Assembly: GCA_937894585.1 (NCBI GenBank)
Contig: CALBGO010000108.1
Coordinates: 1-42,924 of the forward strand
Direction of reading: 5' to 3'
DNA from: an uncultured Eubacterium sp.
GTDB lineage: Bacteria > Bacillota > Clostridia > Peptostreptococcales > Anaerovoracaceae
Length of the DNA: 42,924 nt
The translations under genes were made by a program, and so were the position numbers. Positions 16,781 through 25,272 of this stretch are shown piece by piece. Position 1 is the stretch's first letter; each line of letters starts with the position of its first letter. The notes beneath the pieces were generated by a model. It ran no database searches. It saw nothing but the letters and a program-made list of their open reading frames with translations, and was not told where the DNA came from.

Positions 16781-17863
16781 ATGAAAAAAAGTATTGCTGT
16801 TCTGTTCGGAGGCTGCTCCTCCGAATATATGATTTCTCTGAAATCCGCCTATGCGGTGCTGTCTCATACAGATCACGAGAAATATAAAATCATTCCCGTG
16901 GGCATCACAAAGGACGGCCGCTGGTTCCGCTACTACGGAGAATATGAAAACATCGCAAATGATACCTGGACAGAAAACGCTTCCCTGTGCAGAGCCGCTT
17001 TTCTCTCTCCGGACCGGGGTATTCACGGTCTTTGCGAGCTTACAGAAACCGATCCCGCCGCTGTCCGGCTGGACGCCGTTTTCCCTGTGCTTCACGGACG
17101 CTTCGGAGAAGACGGAACCGTGCAGGGTCTTGCGGAACTTGCGGGAATTCCCATTGTCGGCTGCGGCTGCCTTTCCTCTGCGCTGAATATGGATAAATAC
17201 CGCGCTCACCTGCTGGCGCAGGCAGCAGGGATAAAAGTTCCGAAATCCGTTCTCATTTCCGAAGGCGTTTCCCTCTCCGAAACAGAAAAACAAATCGAAA
17301 GGCTTTCCTATCCCCTGTTTGTAAAGCCTCTGCGAGGCGGCTCATCACTGGGGATTACCAAGATCACAGATCCGAAAGAGCTTTCCGCTGCGCTTCGGAC
17401 TGCCGCAGCCTATGACAGCGAGCTTATCATCGAAGAAAATGTGGAAGGCTTTGAAACGGGCTGCGCCATTTTAGGAAAGGGCAGCAGGCTCACCTGCGGC
17501 AGAGCAGACGAGATAGAGCTGTCATGCTTTTTCTTCGACTACACGCAGAAATACACACAAGAATCCGCCCGTATTCATATGCCCGCCAGAGTAGACGAAC
17601 AAACGGAAAAACGCATTCAGGAAACGGCGAAAAAGATTTACCGTATTTTGGACTGCGGCGGTTTCGCCAGAGTTGACTTGTTTCTGACACCAAATGGCGA
17701 AATCGTATTTAACGAAGTGAACACCATTCCGGGCTTCACCGAAGTCAGCAGATTTCCGTCCATGCTTTCCGGCATCGGTATGGGGTATGGACAAATCATA
17801 GAAACAGTCATCAGCGATGCACTGGAAGAACCCGAAGCTAAAATCAGGAATCTACAAGGCTAA
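16781..17863 (+). CDS. vanG: VanG-type D-alanine--D-serine ligase homologue
   Basis: The 360-residue ATP-grasp ligase is closer to VanG than to Ddl. Matching stretches are HGRFGEDGTVQG (105-116), AGIPIVGC, LSYPLFVKPLRGGSS, FFFDYTQKY (250-258), IHMPARVDEQTEKRIQ and VFNEVNTIPGFT (309-320). VanG ligases make D-Ala-D-Ser, which lowers vancomycin affinity of the cell wall. Y258 argues for a dipeptide, not a D-lactate product. One oddity: the substrate loop reads SSEYMISL, with Met17 where Ddl and Van enzymes usually have Glu or Asp, although Glu15 is kept. vanXY and vanT, which normally complete such clusters, are not in the window. Start at ATG 16781 behind AAGGAAAAGGGG. Confidence 0.88.
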   Translation: MKKSIAVLFGGCSSEYMISLKSAYAVLSHTDHEKYKIIPVGITKDGRWFRYYGEYENIANDTWTENASLCRAAFLSPDRGIHGLCELTETDPAAVRLDAVFPVLHGRFGEDGTVQGLAELAGIPIVGCGCLSSALNMDKYRAHLLAQAAGIKVPKSVLISEGVSLSETEKQIERLSYPLFVKPLRGGSSLGITKITDPKELSAALRTAAAYDSELIIEENVEGFETGCAILGKGSRLTCGRADEIELSCFFFDYTQKYTQESARIHMPARVDEQTEKRIQETAKKIYRILDCGGFARVDLFLTPNGEIVFNEVNTIPGFTEVSRFPSMLSGIGMGYGQIIETVISDALEEPEAKIRNLQG

Positions 17864-17907
17864 AGAAAGCGAAATTCCTGATAAATTCCCGGAACTTAAT
17901 AATACTG

Positions 17908-17976
17908 AAAAAGAACCTCTTTCCGATGTCTTAAAATTCTCCCATTATAAGAAAATGTTCGGAAAAAGGTTCTTTT
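17908..17976. terminator. Bidirectional terminator between vanG and the amidohydrolase gene
   Basis: AAAAAGAACC plus TTTCCGA (17908-17926) pairs with TCGGAAAAAGGTTCTTTT (17959-17976). The loop is about 32 nt. The genes on the two sides converge here, and A- and T-runs on both ends let the hairpin serve both. Confidence 0.75.
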
Positions 17977-18023
17977 GTATAACTTTATGTACTTCATGCG
18001 CTTGCTGCACGCAGCTGATTCTG

Positions 18024-19211
18024 TTACAGGTTCACGATTTCTCCTGCTTTTACAACCAGAGCAACCTTTGTCAAAGCTTCGATGTCTTCATCCGGATTTC
18101 CGTCAAATGCCGCCAGATTTGCCCGTTTTCCGCAGGCAACAGTTCCCACCTTATCGTCAATCATCAGGATTTCAGCATTGTTCTTCGTCGCCTGAATCAG
18201 CGTTTCCAAAGGAGTAAAACCTGCCAGGTTCACTCTTGCGCGGAACTCGTAAATTCCGTTGCCATGGCTGCCTTCGTAAACACCTGCATCGGTTCCCCAG
18301 CCGATTTTTACGCCGTTTTCTTTATAAGCGCCAAGTCCCCAGATTACAGATTCCACCAGTCTCTTTGCCTTTTCCACATAATGTGCCGGCTTATCCTCAG
18401 GTGATTCAATAAAGTTTACCAATGGAGACAAGGTCGGAATCGGATAAGAACGGTCGGATTCTTTATACATTCTGATACATTCATCGTCCATAATCGAAGA
18501 GTGTTCCACCGTTCTGACACCGCAGCGGATACACATCTTAATACCTTCTGTTCCGTGGCAGTGTACTGCAACCGGAAGTCCGGCATAATCAGCGGCTCTC
18601 ACTGCTGCAGCCAGTTCTTCCTCGTAAATAATCGGTCTGCCCGGCTCTCCGCCCGGATTCATCACGGCGCCGGTTCCCATAATTTTAATCCAGTCAGCGC
18701 CCAGCTGATACTGGCGGCGTACCGCTCTTGTAAAGGCATCTTTTGAATCCGCTTCAGCATACATATCACCGAAAAAATCGTTTCCTTTTTCTGTCGGCGA
18801 GAGAATCATACCGCTGGTGAGAATATCAGGTCCCATCACCATACCCTCATTTACAGCTCTTGCCATACCGATGGTAATATTGCTCCGGTCGCCCACATCT
18901 CTGACCGTTGTATATCCTTGTCTCAGGTTATCCTGCGCCAGTTTCAGACAGCGCATAATACGGTAAGAATCCGGTTCTGTATTTTCTTCAAAAGTATTCT
19001 TCCCGCACAAATCCAGATGCAGATGAGCTTCAATCAGCCCCGGAATCAGAGTTTTTCCTGATAAATCTATTGTCTGCGCAGAAGATGCGGAAAGGCTGCC
19101 TGCCGAACGGATTTCTTCAATTACACCGCCGTCAATCACAATATCCGCACAGGTTCCGTCAAAACCCTCCGTCAGTTCCGGAATCAGACGGGCATTTTTC
19201 AATACTAACAT
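18024..19211 (-). CDS. Metal-dependent amidohydrolase (imidazolonepropionase/prolidase-like)
   Basis: The 395-residue enzyme is an amidohydrolase-superfamily TIM barrel with a small flanking beta domain. Metal and catalytic residues are visible: H63 and H65 (EAHLHLD), the lysine of DWIKIMGTG (about 175), AVHCHG (about 220), VEHSSIMDD (about 240) and the aspartate of GWGTDAG (about 308). The closest types are the imidazolonepropionase-like amidohydrolases and Xaa-Pro dipeptidases of this superfamily, which hydrolyse cyclic amides or dipeptides. The substrate cannot be told from sequence. It starts at ATG 19211 behind AAAGGAGGAG. It converges with vanG and has no evident link to it. Confidence 0.85.
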   Translation of the reverse strand: MLVLKNARLIPELTEGFDGTCADIVIDGGVIEEIRSAGSLSASSAQTIDLSGKTLIPGLIEAHLHLDLCGKNTFEENTEPDSYRIMRCLKLAQDNLRQGYTTVRDVGDRSNITIGMARAVNEGMVMGPDILTSGMILSPTEKGNDFFGDMYAEADSKDAFTRAVRRQYQLGADWIKIMGTGAVMNPGGEPGRPIIYEEELAAAVRAADYAGLPVAVHCHGTEGIKMCIRCGVRTVEHSSIMDDECIRMYKESDRSYPIPTLSPLVNFIESPEDKPAHYVEKAKRLVESVIWGLGAYKENGVKIGWGTDAGVYEGSHGNGIYEFRARVNLAGFTPLETLIQATKNNAEILMIDDKVGTVACGKRANLAAFDGNPDEDIEALTKVALVVKAGEIVNL

Positions 19212-19286
19212 AGTGCTCCTCCTTTATACCGATTAATCTTCATTCATCTCGGCATAAATCATTTTAGCACAAAATCTGCCTTTGGT

Positions 19287-19967
19287 CTATCGTCTCCCCT
19301 TCTTTTCCAGACAGTGTTTTTTCCTATGAAAAATCCCCTCTTTGTGATAAGTCAATCCTTCCCTGTCTCGTTTTTTCATATACTTTGGGGCAAACTCCCC
19401 GCCCTTTTCTTCTCGGTATGCTTTTTCCTCCGGATTCTCCTCTGCCTTCAAAAGCTCCTTCACTTTGGATTTCAGCATAATTTTTCCGCTCCCGTTCTCT
19501 TCTCCCACAAGACACAGCTGAGGAAAAATAACGCACCACCAGTTCTGGCCGCCGCCTCTGCCTAAAGTAATTTTCAAAGCCTCATAATTCCCTGCGGGCA
19601 GTGTCAGATCCTCATAGCTTTTTTCAGGGATATAAGTCACTTTTAACTCTGCCCTTACAGGGTAATCCTCTCCGTATTCTGCGACAACCTTCTCCGCTCT
19701 GCGCTCAATTCGCTTCAGATTGGCCTGCAGATAGTCTCTGGCTTCCTTCAGATTCTCTTTTCCCTCCATCATTCGAAGCATCTCGTCCCGCACCTCAAGC
19801 TTCAGCGCCTGATCCTGAAAAGTATCACTGTTTGCCACCACATGAAGCCGTATAATTCCCGGATGCTCATTAGGCGTATGATTTATGTAGTAAATCCCAG
19901 CACCTGTGCACATCAGAAAAAAAATCAGCCACCCTGTCAATTCTTTTTGTAATCGTGTCAATTTCAT
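19287..19967 (-). CDS. spoIIR: Stage II sporulation protein R
   Basis: The 226-residue protein matches SpoIIR, the forespore-made signal that crosses the intermembrane space and triggers SpoIIGA to process pro-sigma-E in the mother cell. An N-terminal membrane or signal helix (about 12-28) is followed by the hallmark GIIRLHVVANSDTFQDQALK (37-56), then NYEALKITLGRGGGQNWWCV and IFPQLCLVG. The first 170 residues agree well. The last 50 are very basic (HRKKHCLEKKGRR end) and unlike the amphipathic tail I expect, so the C-terminus has diverged. It starts at ATG 19967. It lies 239 bp after sipL, with a repeat array between. Confidence 0.9.
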   Translation of the reverse strand: MKLTRLQKELTGWLIFFLMCTGAGIYYINHTPNEHPGIIRLHVVANSDTFQDQALKLEVRDEMLRMMEGKENLKEARDYLQANLKRIERRAEKVVAEYGEDYPVRAELKVTYIPEKSYEDLTLPAGNYEALKITLGRGGGQNWWCVIFPQLCLVGEENGSGKIMLKSKVKELLKAEENPEEKAYREEKGGEFAPKYMKKRDREGLTYHKEGIFHRKKHCLEKKGRR

Positions 19968-20039
19968 AAACTTCTTCCTTTCTGCCAGTGATTATGGACA
20001 GAAAGAAAAAAAGTATACATCTGAGACCTGATTTTTTTG

Positions 20040-20192
20040 CGTTGCCGGGTTTTAGGCTTCTGACGCTTTCACCCCGCGCCGCCACCATAACGCCGATGGT
20101 TTTTAGGACTTCCGACGCTTTCGCCCTGTTCCCTCACCGTAACGCCGCCGGGTTTCTGAGGACCTTTTGGTACTTTCGCTCTGCGCCGCCGA
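20040..20192. repeat. Degenerate 52-bp tandem repeat, three copies
   Basis: Units begin at about 20040 (CGTTGCCGGGTTTTAGG), 20091 (CGCCGATGGTTTTTAGGA) and 20143 (CGCCGCCGGGTTTCTGAGGA), 51-52 bp apart. Each carries a CGCTTTC- or ACTTTCGC-like box in the middle and a GC-rich CGCCGCC end. The array fills most of the sipL-spoIIR gap. No ribosome binding site or plausible protein goes with it. Confidence 0.65.
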
Positions 20193-20206
20193 ATCCGCAA
20201 ATCTTT

Positions 20207-21832
20207 TTATCTGGTTACTAAAAGTCTTGTTCCCGCTTCCGGCGCCGTTTCCAGCCTGTTGGCTGTGCGGATATGAGCCTCTGTCGTTCTGTACCGCTTT
20301 GCCAGATCCCAAATAGTTTCACCCTTCTTCAGCGTAACGATAACCATCGGATATTCCTTTTCCCCCGTCTTTTCAGAAAAACACGGCTGCTCCAGCATAA
20401 TAATCTCGCAGTCCTCGTAAATTTCCGCCTGAACGAAAACTGTGCAGATAACCTCTATCTGCTTTTCGCCGATTAGTTCCGCCGTCGCGCTTTTCACCTG
20501 AGCAGTAAATACCGCCTGCTTTCTGTTCCCAGCAGAATCGGAATCCAGTGTACTGCGGAAATCCAGATTTCGTTTTATACTATGAAAATTCTCCTCCTGA
20601 TCTTTCCACAATATGTCGCACAAAACAGAACCTTCCGCTGTAATTTTCCCGTTTCCGCAGCCGCCTTCACAGTCGAGAGGCGTTCCCATACAATAAATCG
20701 CAGCAGCGCCTTTTGCTCCTTCCGGCAGAGGAACCATTTCGCGAATCTGTACTTCGCTCACCGCTCTTTCCATAGCTCCGGACACTTTTTTGCGGGTAAA
20801 ACTGCACTGAAAGTTCTTCTCTCTGTGATACGCATCGACCGCAACTTCTCTGCTGTAAAGTCCGTAAAGCTCCGCCCTTACGGAAACATCCCCCTTTACC
20901 CTGAAAGAAACCGCCGAAGGTTCTTCTTCCTCTCTGCAGATTTCTGCTTCCAGATTTTTTCCTTCGAAGAAAGTTTTCACCGTATTCCAGGTCTTTCCCC
21001 GGTGGTCCTTGTCAATGGGGATAAACTGCGTAAATTCAATTCTCTGTTCATGCTGGCAGACTGCCTGTACCCCATCGTCTTCTTTTTCTCCGCAATATAA
21101 AAGCGAACAGAAAATAAAACCGTTAATCACCACTTTATCCGTCGTTACCTGCAGATAATTTTCCGCAATGGTAAAATCCTGCTTCAGTATCTGCTGCGGA
21201 ACTACGGAAGAATCCCTTCCCTTAAAAGTTTCATTTACGGAGACCGTGTCCTGCTTTACAAGTTCCAGACAGGACATCTGCACCTGCTCTTTCCTTGTTT
21301 CCAAAGTCTCATCTTTCAGCCCGTCGAAAAAGCGGAATTCCTGCTTGCAAAACAACCTGCCTGTAAACTCCAGCGTTATTTTCACCCGAAATTTTCTCTC
21401 GTTCACAATCATATAGTCCAAATTCTTCACACAGCAGCTGAAAACACCTTCGCCCTGATTTGAAGGATTCAGGCTCCACTGATACTTGTACGGAACTTTT
21501 GAAATAATAGAAACGGGCAGCTGCGATTCTCCTTCCGCCGCGTAAAGTGTCTGAATCGTAATAATCCCGGTCAGATTGAGCAGATCGTCTGTCTTCGGAG
21601 ACACCTTTTTCTCTGACGGAGAAATATCGCAATGAGCATCCATCAAAAGAATCTGACGCATATCCGCCTTTGTGTCCGGTACAAGAATATCCTCTTCAAA
21701 CCGGTATATAACGGTCTGCTCCTCTGCGGGACACATCAAAGTCTGTGTATGATAGACCGCCTCCGCCGGAATCACTTTCGGCGCCTTTGCCGGCTGCATT
21801 GCGTATTCAGGTATATCCTTCTCGTATGTCAT
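20207..21832 (-). CDS. sipL: SPOCS (DUF3794)/LysM spore morphogenesis protein, SipL-type
   Basis: The 541-residue protein has repeated DUF3794 (SPOCS) domains over about residues 35-480 and a C-terminal LysM domain (about 496-541, VTLKKGETIWDLAKRYRTTE). This is the architecture and length of SipL of Clostridioides difficile, which binds SpoIVA through LysM and is needed for spore coat assembly around the forespore. Neighbouring spoIIR supports a sporulation locus. It starts at ATG 21832 behind GAAGGGGGA. There is no signal peptide, as expected for a mother-cell cytoplasmic protein. A sigma-E-type promoter would be expected in the upstream 380 bp, but I could not place one. Confidence 0.88.
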   Translation of the reverse strand: MTYEKDIPEYAMQPAKAPKVIPAEAVYHTQTLMCPAEEQTVIYRFEEDILVPDTKADMRQILLMDAHCDISPSEKKVSPKTDDLLNLTGIITIQTLYAAEGESQLPVSIISKVPYKYQWSLNPSNQGEGVFSCCVKNLDYMIVNERKFRVKITLEFTGRLFCKQEFRFFDGLKDETLETRKEQVQMSCLELVKQDTVSVNETFKGRDSSVVPQQILKQDFTIAENYLQVTTDKVVINGFIFCSLLYCGEKEDDGVQAVCQHEQRIEFTQFIPIDKDHRGKTWNTVKTFFEGKNLEAEICREEEEPSAVSFRVKGDVSVRAELYGLYSREVAVDAYHREKNFQCSFTRKKVSGAMERAVSEVQIREMVPLPEGAKGAAAIYCMGTPLDCEGGCGNGKITAEGSVLCDILWKDQEENFHSIKRNLDFRSTLDSDSAGNRKQAVFTAQVKSATAELIGEKQIEVICTVFVQAEIYEDCEIIMLEQPCFSEKTGEKEYPMVIVTLKKGETIWDLAKRYRTTEAHIRTANRLETAPEAGTRLLVTR

Positions 21833-22214
21833 AATTTTTCCCCCTTCAAAATCATTCTCGTTAAATTTTATGCAGGGAGATTGAAAATAGATATTAAATT
21901 TTCAAATCCGAATCTCTTATCCTGTCTTATTTGCGGAACTTATGATATACCTTTCTGATTTCTGAATCATATAATAAACCATATAGTTACTGTACGGTCA
22001 ATAGGAAAATCATATTTAGATAAAAAAAATATATAAATAAAATAAACACCCATTTAACTGCAGAAAAATGAGTGTTTGTTTTTGTTTTTACTTCTAATAA
22101 AATATCAAACTGCTTCCGATAAAATACCGAGTATACTGCTTCTACGTGAATAATATACAAATCGCATAGAAACCCCATAAAAATATCCTCGAATCATATG
22201 TGATCATACATAAC
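21833..22214. other. AT-rich intergenic region, sipL promoter side and gntR end
   Basis: These 382 bp contain the gntR terminator (22044-22077) and the upstream sequence of sipL. A perfect 10-bp inverted repeat, AATCATATGT (22192-22201) with ACATATGATT (22217-22226), spans the gntR stop codon. A 63-codon frame on the minus strand (21987-22178) is hydrophobic but lacks a ribosome binding site and is probably chance. Confidence 0.5.
22044..22077 (-). terminator. Terminator downstream of gntR
   Basis: AAACAC(C)CATTT and AAATG(A)GTGTTT pair around an ACTGCAG-containing loop. Read on the minus strand it is followed by an A/T-rich tract including a run of eight T. The plus side is T-rich as well, so it may work both ways. 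Confidence 0.6.
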
Positions 22215-22898
22215 TTACATATGATTAAATACGGATTCGCCCTCTCTGATTACAAATTCTTTCAGCCGTTTTACATGATTATCGGCAGTTTCTCTGGCTG
22301 CATCCGCATTCCCGCTTAAGATGGCCTCGATAATCTGCTTATGCTCCACCGGCATATTTGCATATCTGGAAAAATCATCATAGTACAGGTAACGAAACCG
22401 CAGCGCCATCTCCTGTACCGGTTCGCTAATCTTAATCAAAGTCTTGTTTCCGCTGCAGGCCACAATATGCCTGTGGAATTTTTCATCAAAACTGATAATC
22501 TTTTCTGTATCGCTGTTTTTAATGGCTTCTGTATATCCCTGATTGATGCGCCGCAGCTCTTCAGTCTGTTCTTCGGTCATTCGTTCGGCAGCCATCGCCG
22601 CCGCCAGTCCTTCCAGATCCTCCCGGACTTCCAGGGTATCTACCATATCTTTTACTGAAATGCTGGAGGCATATGCGCCCCGTCTCGGTTCAATGGTTAC
22701 AAGTCCCTCTTTTTCCAGCTTGCGAATTGCTTCTCTGACCGGTGTTCTGCTGACACCCATTTCATCTGCCAGTTCAACTTCCATCATTCTCGTGCCGGGT
22801 ACAATGGTTCCCGTAAGAATCTGCATCTTCAGCTGCTCATATACAATTTCCCGAAGGGGTCTATGGTTCTGTAAATCAAAATTCAACATCTCTCTCAA
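22215..22898 (-). CDS. GntR/FadR-family transcriptional regulator (FCD domain)
   Basis: The 227-residue regulator has an N-terminal winged helix (about 8-78), with LADEMGVSRTPVREAIRKLE as the recognition section, and an all-helical FCD ligand-binding domain (about 85-218), with DEKFHRHIVACSGN and ADNHVKRLKEF carrying the histidines that often bind a metal. Such proteins repress catabolic or transport genes until a small acid binds. It starts at ATG 22898, 9 bp after the ispE stop, so it is the second gene of an ispE-gntR unit. The ligand and targets are unknown. Confidence 0.9.
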   Translation of the reverse strand: MREMLNFDLQNHRPLREIVYEQLKMQILTGTIVPGTRMMEVELADEMGVSRTPVREAIRKLEKEGLVTIEPRRGAYASSISVKDMVDTLEVREDLEGLAAAMAAERMTEEQTEELRRINQGYTEAIKNSDTEKIISFDEKFHRHIVACSGNKTLIKISEPVQEMALRFRYLYYDDFSRYANMPVEHKQIIEAILSGNADAARETADNHVKRLKEFVIREGESVFNHM

Positions 22899-22907
22899 TC
22901 TCCTATA

Positions 22908-23852
22908 CTATTTCACAGTTTTTGTCCAGTAAGCCTCATATCCTGCATCACGCAGTTTCTGACAAGCCTGTTTTGCATCAGAAATAGTTCCGAACAAAGC
23001 AAAGACCGTAGGGCCGCTGCCGCTCATCAGCACCTTTTTCGCCTTCCCATCCTGTAAAATACTGTCTTTCAGCTTTTTTACCTTCGGATAAGCTTGAAGG
23101 GTGTAGTTTTCCAAAACATTGATACAATTATCATATATCAGTCGGTAATCCTTTTCCTCCAGTCCTTTGACAAGTCTGTCGTTGTCCGGCCGCGCAGAAA
23201 TCGTACACCGGTCAATTCCCTCGTACACCTCACGGGTCGAAACCGCCATCGGAGGTTTTGCAATCACCACAGGTTTACGAATACTCGGAAGCGGCGTAAG
23301 CACAGTACCCGTTCCGGTTGCTCTTGCACAGGACGATGCCATAGGATGCTTTCTCAGACTTTTCGGCAACACAAAATTAAAGGCGGCCTGCCCCATAACA
23401 CAGAAAGGAACATCGGATCCCAGTTCTGCTCCGAGGCTGCAAAGTGTTTCAAGGGAAAGGTTCAGGTGCAGGAGTCTGGAAAGTGCGTGCAGCACCGCCG
23501 CCCCGTTTCCGCTGCCTCCCGCAAGTCCCGCAGCTACGGGAATCCGTTTAAAAATTTCAATCTCAACCGTTCCGCCGTCAATCTTTTCTCCGTAACGGGA
23601 CTGTATCAGCGCTGCTGCCTTATAAGCAAGATTCCGTTCGTCTACAGGCAGATAATATCTGTTAGTAGAAACCGAAATATCAAGATCGCCCCGTTTTTTC
23701 CCGGGAACTTTTCTGTACCTTACGGTAACATCATCGTGAAAAGAAAGCTGCTGCATCACCATATCGACGCCGTGCATTCCGTTTTCCATCGTTTCCGTAA
23801 CATCGATGGATAAATTTATTTTTGCAAAAGATAATATTTTAATTTCTTTCAT
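22908..23852 (-). CDS. ispE: 4-diphosphocytidyl-2-C-methyl-D-erythritol kinase
   Basis: The 314-residue GHMP kinase phosphorylates CDP-methylerythritol in the MEP route to isoprenoids. The N-terminal FAKINLSIDV strand, the ATP-binding RIPVAAGLAGGSGNGAAVL (about 108-126), the GSDVPFCVMGQAAF segment and the C-terminal VLMSGSGPTVFALF loop are all present. The ATP loop reads GGSGNGAA instead of the commoner GGSSNAA, a mild variation. It starts at ATG 23852 and is 9 bp from the gntR-type regulator behind it. Length is slightly above the usual 280-300. Confidence 0.93.
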   Translation of the reverse strand: MKEIKILSFAKINLSIDVTETMENGMHGVDMVMQQLSFHDDVTVRYRKVPGKKRGDLDISVSTNRYYLPVDERNLAYKAAALIQSRYGEKIDGGTVEIEIFKRIPVAAGLAGGSGNGAAVLHALSRLLHLNLSLETLCSLGAELGSDVPFCVMGQAAFNFVLPKSLRKHPMASSCARATGTGTVLTPLPSIRKPVVIAKPPMAVSTREVYEGIDRCTISARPDNDRLVKGLEEKDYRLIYDNCINVLENYTLQAYPKVKKLKDSILQDGKAKKVLMSGSGPTVFALFGTISDAKQACQKLRDAGYEAYWTKTVK

Positions 23853-23885
23853 TGTCTTATCCGCTTGCCTTGTGGGCTTTATGAA

Positions 23886-23909
23886 GAATGAGCGGAAGGC
23901 CGCTCATTC
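23886..23909 (-). terminator. Hairpin downstream of the Ig-like membrane protein gene
   Basis: GAATGAGCGG (23886-23895) and CCGCTCATTC (23900-23909) form a perfect 10-bp stem with an AAGG loop. It starts 12 bp past the stop of the upstream minus-strand gene and 34 bp before ispE. The T-run is poor, so termination may be partial. Confidence 0.6.
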
Positions 23910-23920
23910 TCTACTGTCTG

Positions 23921-24787
23921 TTATTTCTTTTTCTTCTTGCCTTTTGCATTTGCTGCTCTTCTCTTTGCCAGTCTTTCTTCCTCGGCTTTTCTTGCTTCCG
24001 CAAGGGCTTTTCTTCCGGTAATATATGTGCCTCCGCCTGCAGTAATCGGTCTCGGGCCTTTTACTTTATAATTGCCGTTATCCTCTTCGTACTCTTCTTC
24101 GTCATCTTCTTCCGGCTTAGCATGTCTTGCTGCTTTCTTCGCTTTCTTTTCCATTTCTTTTTCGTGAGCAGCAATCACTTCATCTACGGATTTACCGGTT
24201 CTCTTAGCTTCTTTATATGGATTAAACGGTTCTTCCTTTGTGCTTGTTCGTTCTTCTTCCATCTTCTTTTTCGCCTGACGGGAAGAGAACATAAACATTG
24301 CACCGAACATAATAACCATCATTACCATATAAATCTGCGTATTCTTAGCCTGATTCATTGTCTTGAAGGTAATCTTCTGTTCTTTTCCCAGAGTATTTCC
24401 TTCATTATCGGTTACATCACCGGAAATATGCAGTGTATATTCTGCATTGTCCTTGATAACAAGGTCCTTATTCTCGGCAATCTTTACGGCATCAGCCAGT
24501 ACCATAACTTCTTTGCTGTCCTTCGGGTTATAGAAAACACGGATTGGAATTTTGTTTCCTTTGCTGTCTGTAATGCTGAAAGCTTTTTTGTTGGCTTTTT
24601 CAGAGGTTTTATTACCCATATCGTTATTGAACCACAGCTTGACACCCATATTTTCCTTACTGGTGTTCTCCTGTGCATCACGCGGATAGGATTTTTCTAT
24701 TTTTAAATCCTGCGCACCGAAGCATACGGATGCTGTCATCGTAATCATCAATAATACAAGGCAAAATACCGAGCCTATTCTTTTCAT
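23921..24787 (-). CDS. Secreted/membrane protein with an Ig-like (Big_5) domain and charged tail
   Basis: The 288-residue protein begins with a signal peptide (1-24, ending near VCFGA). Residues 25-145 resemble a bacterial Ig-like SbsA/Big_5 domain, with a SITDSKGNKIPIRVFYNP strand pair and DNAEYTLHISGDVTDNEGNT. A membrane helix follows (about 151-169, IYMVMMVIMFGAMFMF), then a long cytoplasmic tail of acidic and basic stretches ending in polylysine. Its ATG overlaps the tadA stop (ATGA at 24787-24784), so translation is coupled. The tail begins with RQAKKKMEEER, coiled-coil-like. The function is unknown; surface sensing or anchoring is possible. Confidence 0.7.
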   Translation of the reverse strand: MKRIGSVFCLVLLMITMTASVCFGAQDLKIEKSYPRDAQENTSKENMGVKLWFNNDMGNKTSEKANKKAFSITDSKGNKIPIRVFYNPKDSKEVMVLADAVKIAENKDLVIKDNAEYTLHISGDVTDNEGNTLGKEQKITFKTMNQAKNTQIYMVMMVIMFGAMFMFSSRQAKKKMEEERTSTKEEPFNPYKEAKRTGKSVDEVIAAHEKEMEKKAKKAARHAKPEEDDEEEYEEDNGNYKVKGPRPITAGGGTYITGRKALAEARKAEEERLAKRRAANAKGKKKKK

Positions 24788-25272
24788 GTCTGTTCCTCCG
24801 ATTTGTTTTTATTTTTGTTCTTTTTCCTTCTATCTCTGAGTTGGCTGAAAAACTGTCGCATAATGGCGGCACATTCTTCTTCCATAATACCTGTTTCTAC
24901 ATGAATGTTATGATTAAGCCGTTCCTCTGTCGGAATCCGAAACACCGAACCGCAGGCGCCGGCCTTAGAATCCATAGCTCCGATATAAAGGTTTTCAATC
25001 CTTGCCCAGACTGCCGCGCCGCTGCACATAGCACAGGGCTCTACCGTAACATAAAGATCACATCCGGTAAGCCGCCAGCCGCCTAACTTACGGGCTGCCG
25101 CTCTGATTGCCAGCATCTCCGCGTGGGCAGTAGGATCTTTCTCTGTCTCCGTCAGGTTATGGGCTCTTGCGATAATCTGTCCTTCTTTTACAATCACGGC
25201 TCCTATGGGAACCTCTCCGAGCAGAAAAGCTTTACGCGCCTCTGCCAGAGCTTCTTCCATAAACTTATTCAT
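24784..25272 (-). CDS. tadA: tRNA-specific adenosine deaminase
   Basis: The 162-residue enzyme converts A34 to inosine in tRNA-Arg(ACG). The zinc site is complete: HAE at H50-E52 (E52 as proton shuttle) and PCAMC with C80 and C83. I start at ATG 25272, because GGAAGGTGT lies just before it; the open frame upstream adds 22 residues that do not fit the family. The basic tail (RDRRKKNKNKNKSEEQT) is longer than usual. It overlaps the next gene by 4 bp. The 300 bp upstream (25273-25573) hold its promoter and the Rpn terminator, and no gene that I can see. Confidence 0.92.
   Translation of the reverse strand: MNKFMEEALAEARKAFLLGEVPIGAVIVKEGQIIARAHNLTETEKDPTAHAEMLAIRAAARKLGGWRLTGCDLYVTVEPCAMCSGAAVWARIENLYIGAMDSKAGACGSVFRIPTEERLNHNIHVETGIMEEECAAIMRQFFSQLRDRRKKNKNKNKSEEQT

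Noticed and set aside
21987..22178. 63-codon hydrophobic minus-strand frame between gntR and sipL
   Set aside because: It crosses the gntR terminator, is Phe/Tyr/Ile-rich as expected from AT-rich DNA, and lacks a ribosome binding site.
23888..24706. 272-codon plus-strand frame with many Phe and Cys
   Set aside because: It is the antisense of the Ig-like membrane protein gene, whose signal peptide, membrane helix and coupling to tadA make the minus strand the coding one.
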